Origin: Culex pipiens pallens | Taxonomy: Eukaryota > Arthropoda > Insecta > Diptera > Culicidae | NCBI RefSeq assembly: GCF_016801865.2 | Contig: NC_068937.1 | Coordinates: forward strand, 33,197,692-33,261,691 | Direction of reading: 5' to 3' | Length of the DNA: 64,000 nt | Made by a program: the position numbers and the translations under genes | Notes under the pieces: generated by a model | The model's database searches: none | The model's input: the letters and a program-made list of their open reading frames with translations, nothing else | What the model was told of the DNA's origin: nothing | Part shown: positions 63,925 through 64,000 of the stretch, in pieces | Position numbering within the stretch: position 1 is the stretch's first letter | Layout of the letters: each line of letters begins with the position of its first letter

Positions 63925-64000
63925 AGTTTAAAGATTGACTGTTAGCGCCCTTTCGCAATCTAAACAAGCACCCCATGCGCCCCTTTCGAGAAAACCCTCC
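63925..64000 (+). repeat. Return of the GCGCCC array sequence at the window edge
   Basis: GATTGACTGTTAGCGCCCTT and ACCCCATGCGCCCCTTTCG echo the monomer and the array's left border (ACCCCATGCGCCCCTCGG near 56534). The element or array probably continues beyond the window. Confidence 0.5.

Overview
The window reads as nuclear DNA of an insect, most likely a culicine mosquito (Culex-like). The reasons are an AT-rich, repeat-saturated background, Jockey/Juan-type and CR1-type non-LTR retrotransposons, many small TA-flanked or 8-bp-duplication MITEs, tRNA-derived SINE pieces, and a host gene with short introns plus one huge TE-filled intron. There are no bacterial features, rRNA genes or complete tRNA genes.

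Layout: 1-12.7 kb is a patchwork of MITEs and foldback repeats with a possible small spliced gene at 3.36-3.92 kb, ending in a MITE that abuts a 450-bp (AATCC)n array. 12.8-16.5 kb looks like one TIR-bounded composite holding a decamer array, a 1.2-kb octamer array and four ~145-bp repeats. 16.7-22.9 kb holds three minus-strand non-LTR elements: a CR1-like RT fragment, a near full-length CR1-like element with one frameshift, and a 5'-truncated Jockey/Juan-like piece with a long A tail. 22.9-25.6 kb is a 985-bp-offset tandem duplication whose second copy carries a 923-bp TA-flanked MITE; the first copy is the empty site. 25.8-26.1 kb is a tandem MITE pair.

26.4-32.7 kb (minus) and 39.8-46.2 kb (plus) are two nearly identical full-length I-superfamily retrotransposons (gag-like ORF1; ORF2 with endonuclease, RT and RNase H). 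Each has intact ORFs, a poly(A) tail and perfect target-site duplications. They form a 6.3-kb head-to-head inverted repeat. Between them lie a broken Jockey/Juan-like element (32.9-36.3 kb), an RT scrap, and the last exon of a host gene.

The host gene is on the minus strand. Four exons (50693-50469, 50393-50336, 50263-49766, 38615-38416) join in phase with canonical splice sites to give the C-terminal 326 residues of an ERICH2-like protein. Its last intron is about 11.15 kb and carries the second full-length retrotransposon in antisense orientation, plus several MITEs.

50.7-56.4 kb is mostly non-coding with three ~210-bp foldback elements. 56.5-61.4 kb is a degenerate ~60-bp tandem array with a GGCGCC-containing monomer and a higher-order ~1.06-kb repeat; its orientation flips near 61.6 kb, and a related sequence returns at the window edge. 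Very little of the window is host coding sequence; its content is dominated by mobile and repetitive DNA of several ages, nested in one another.
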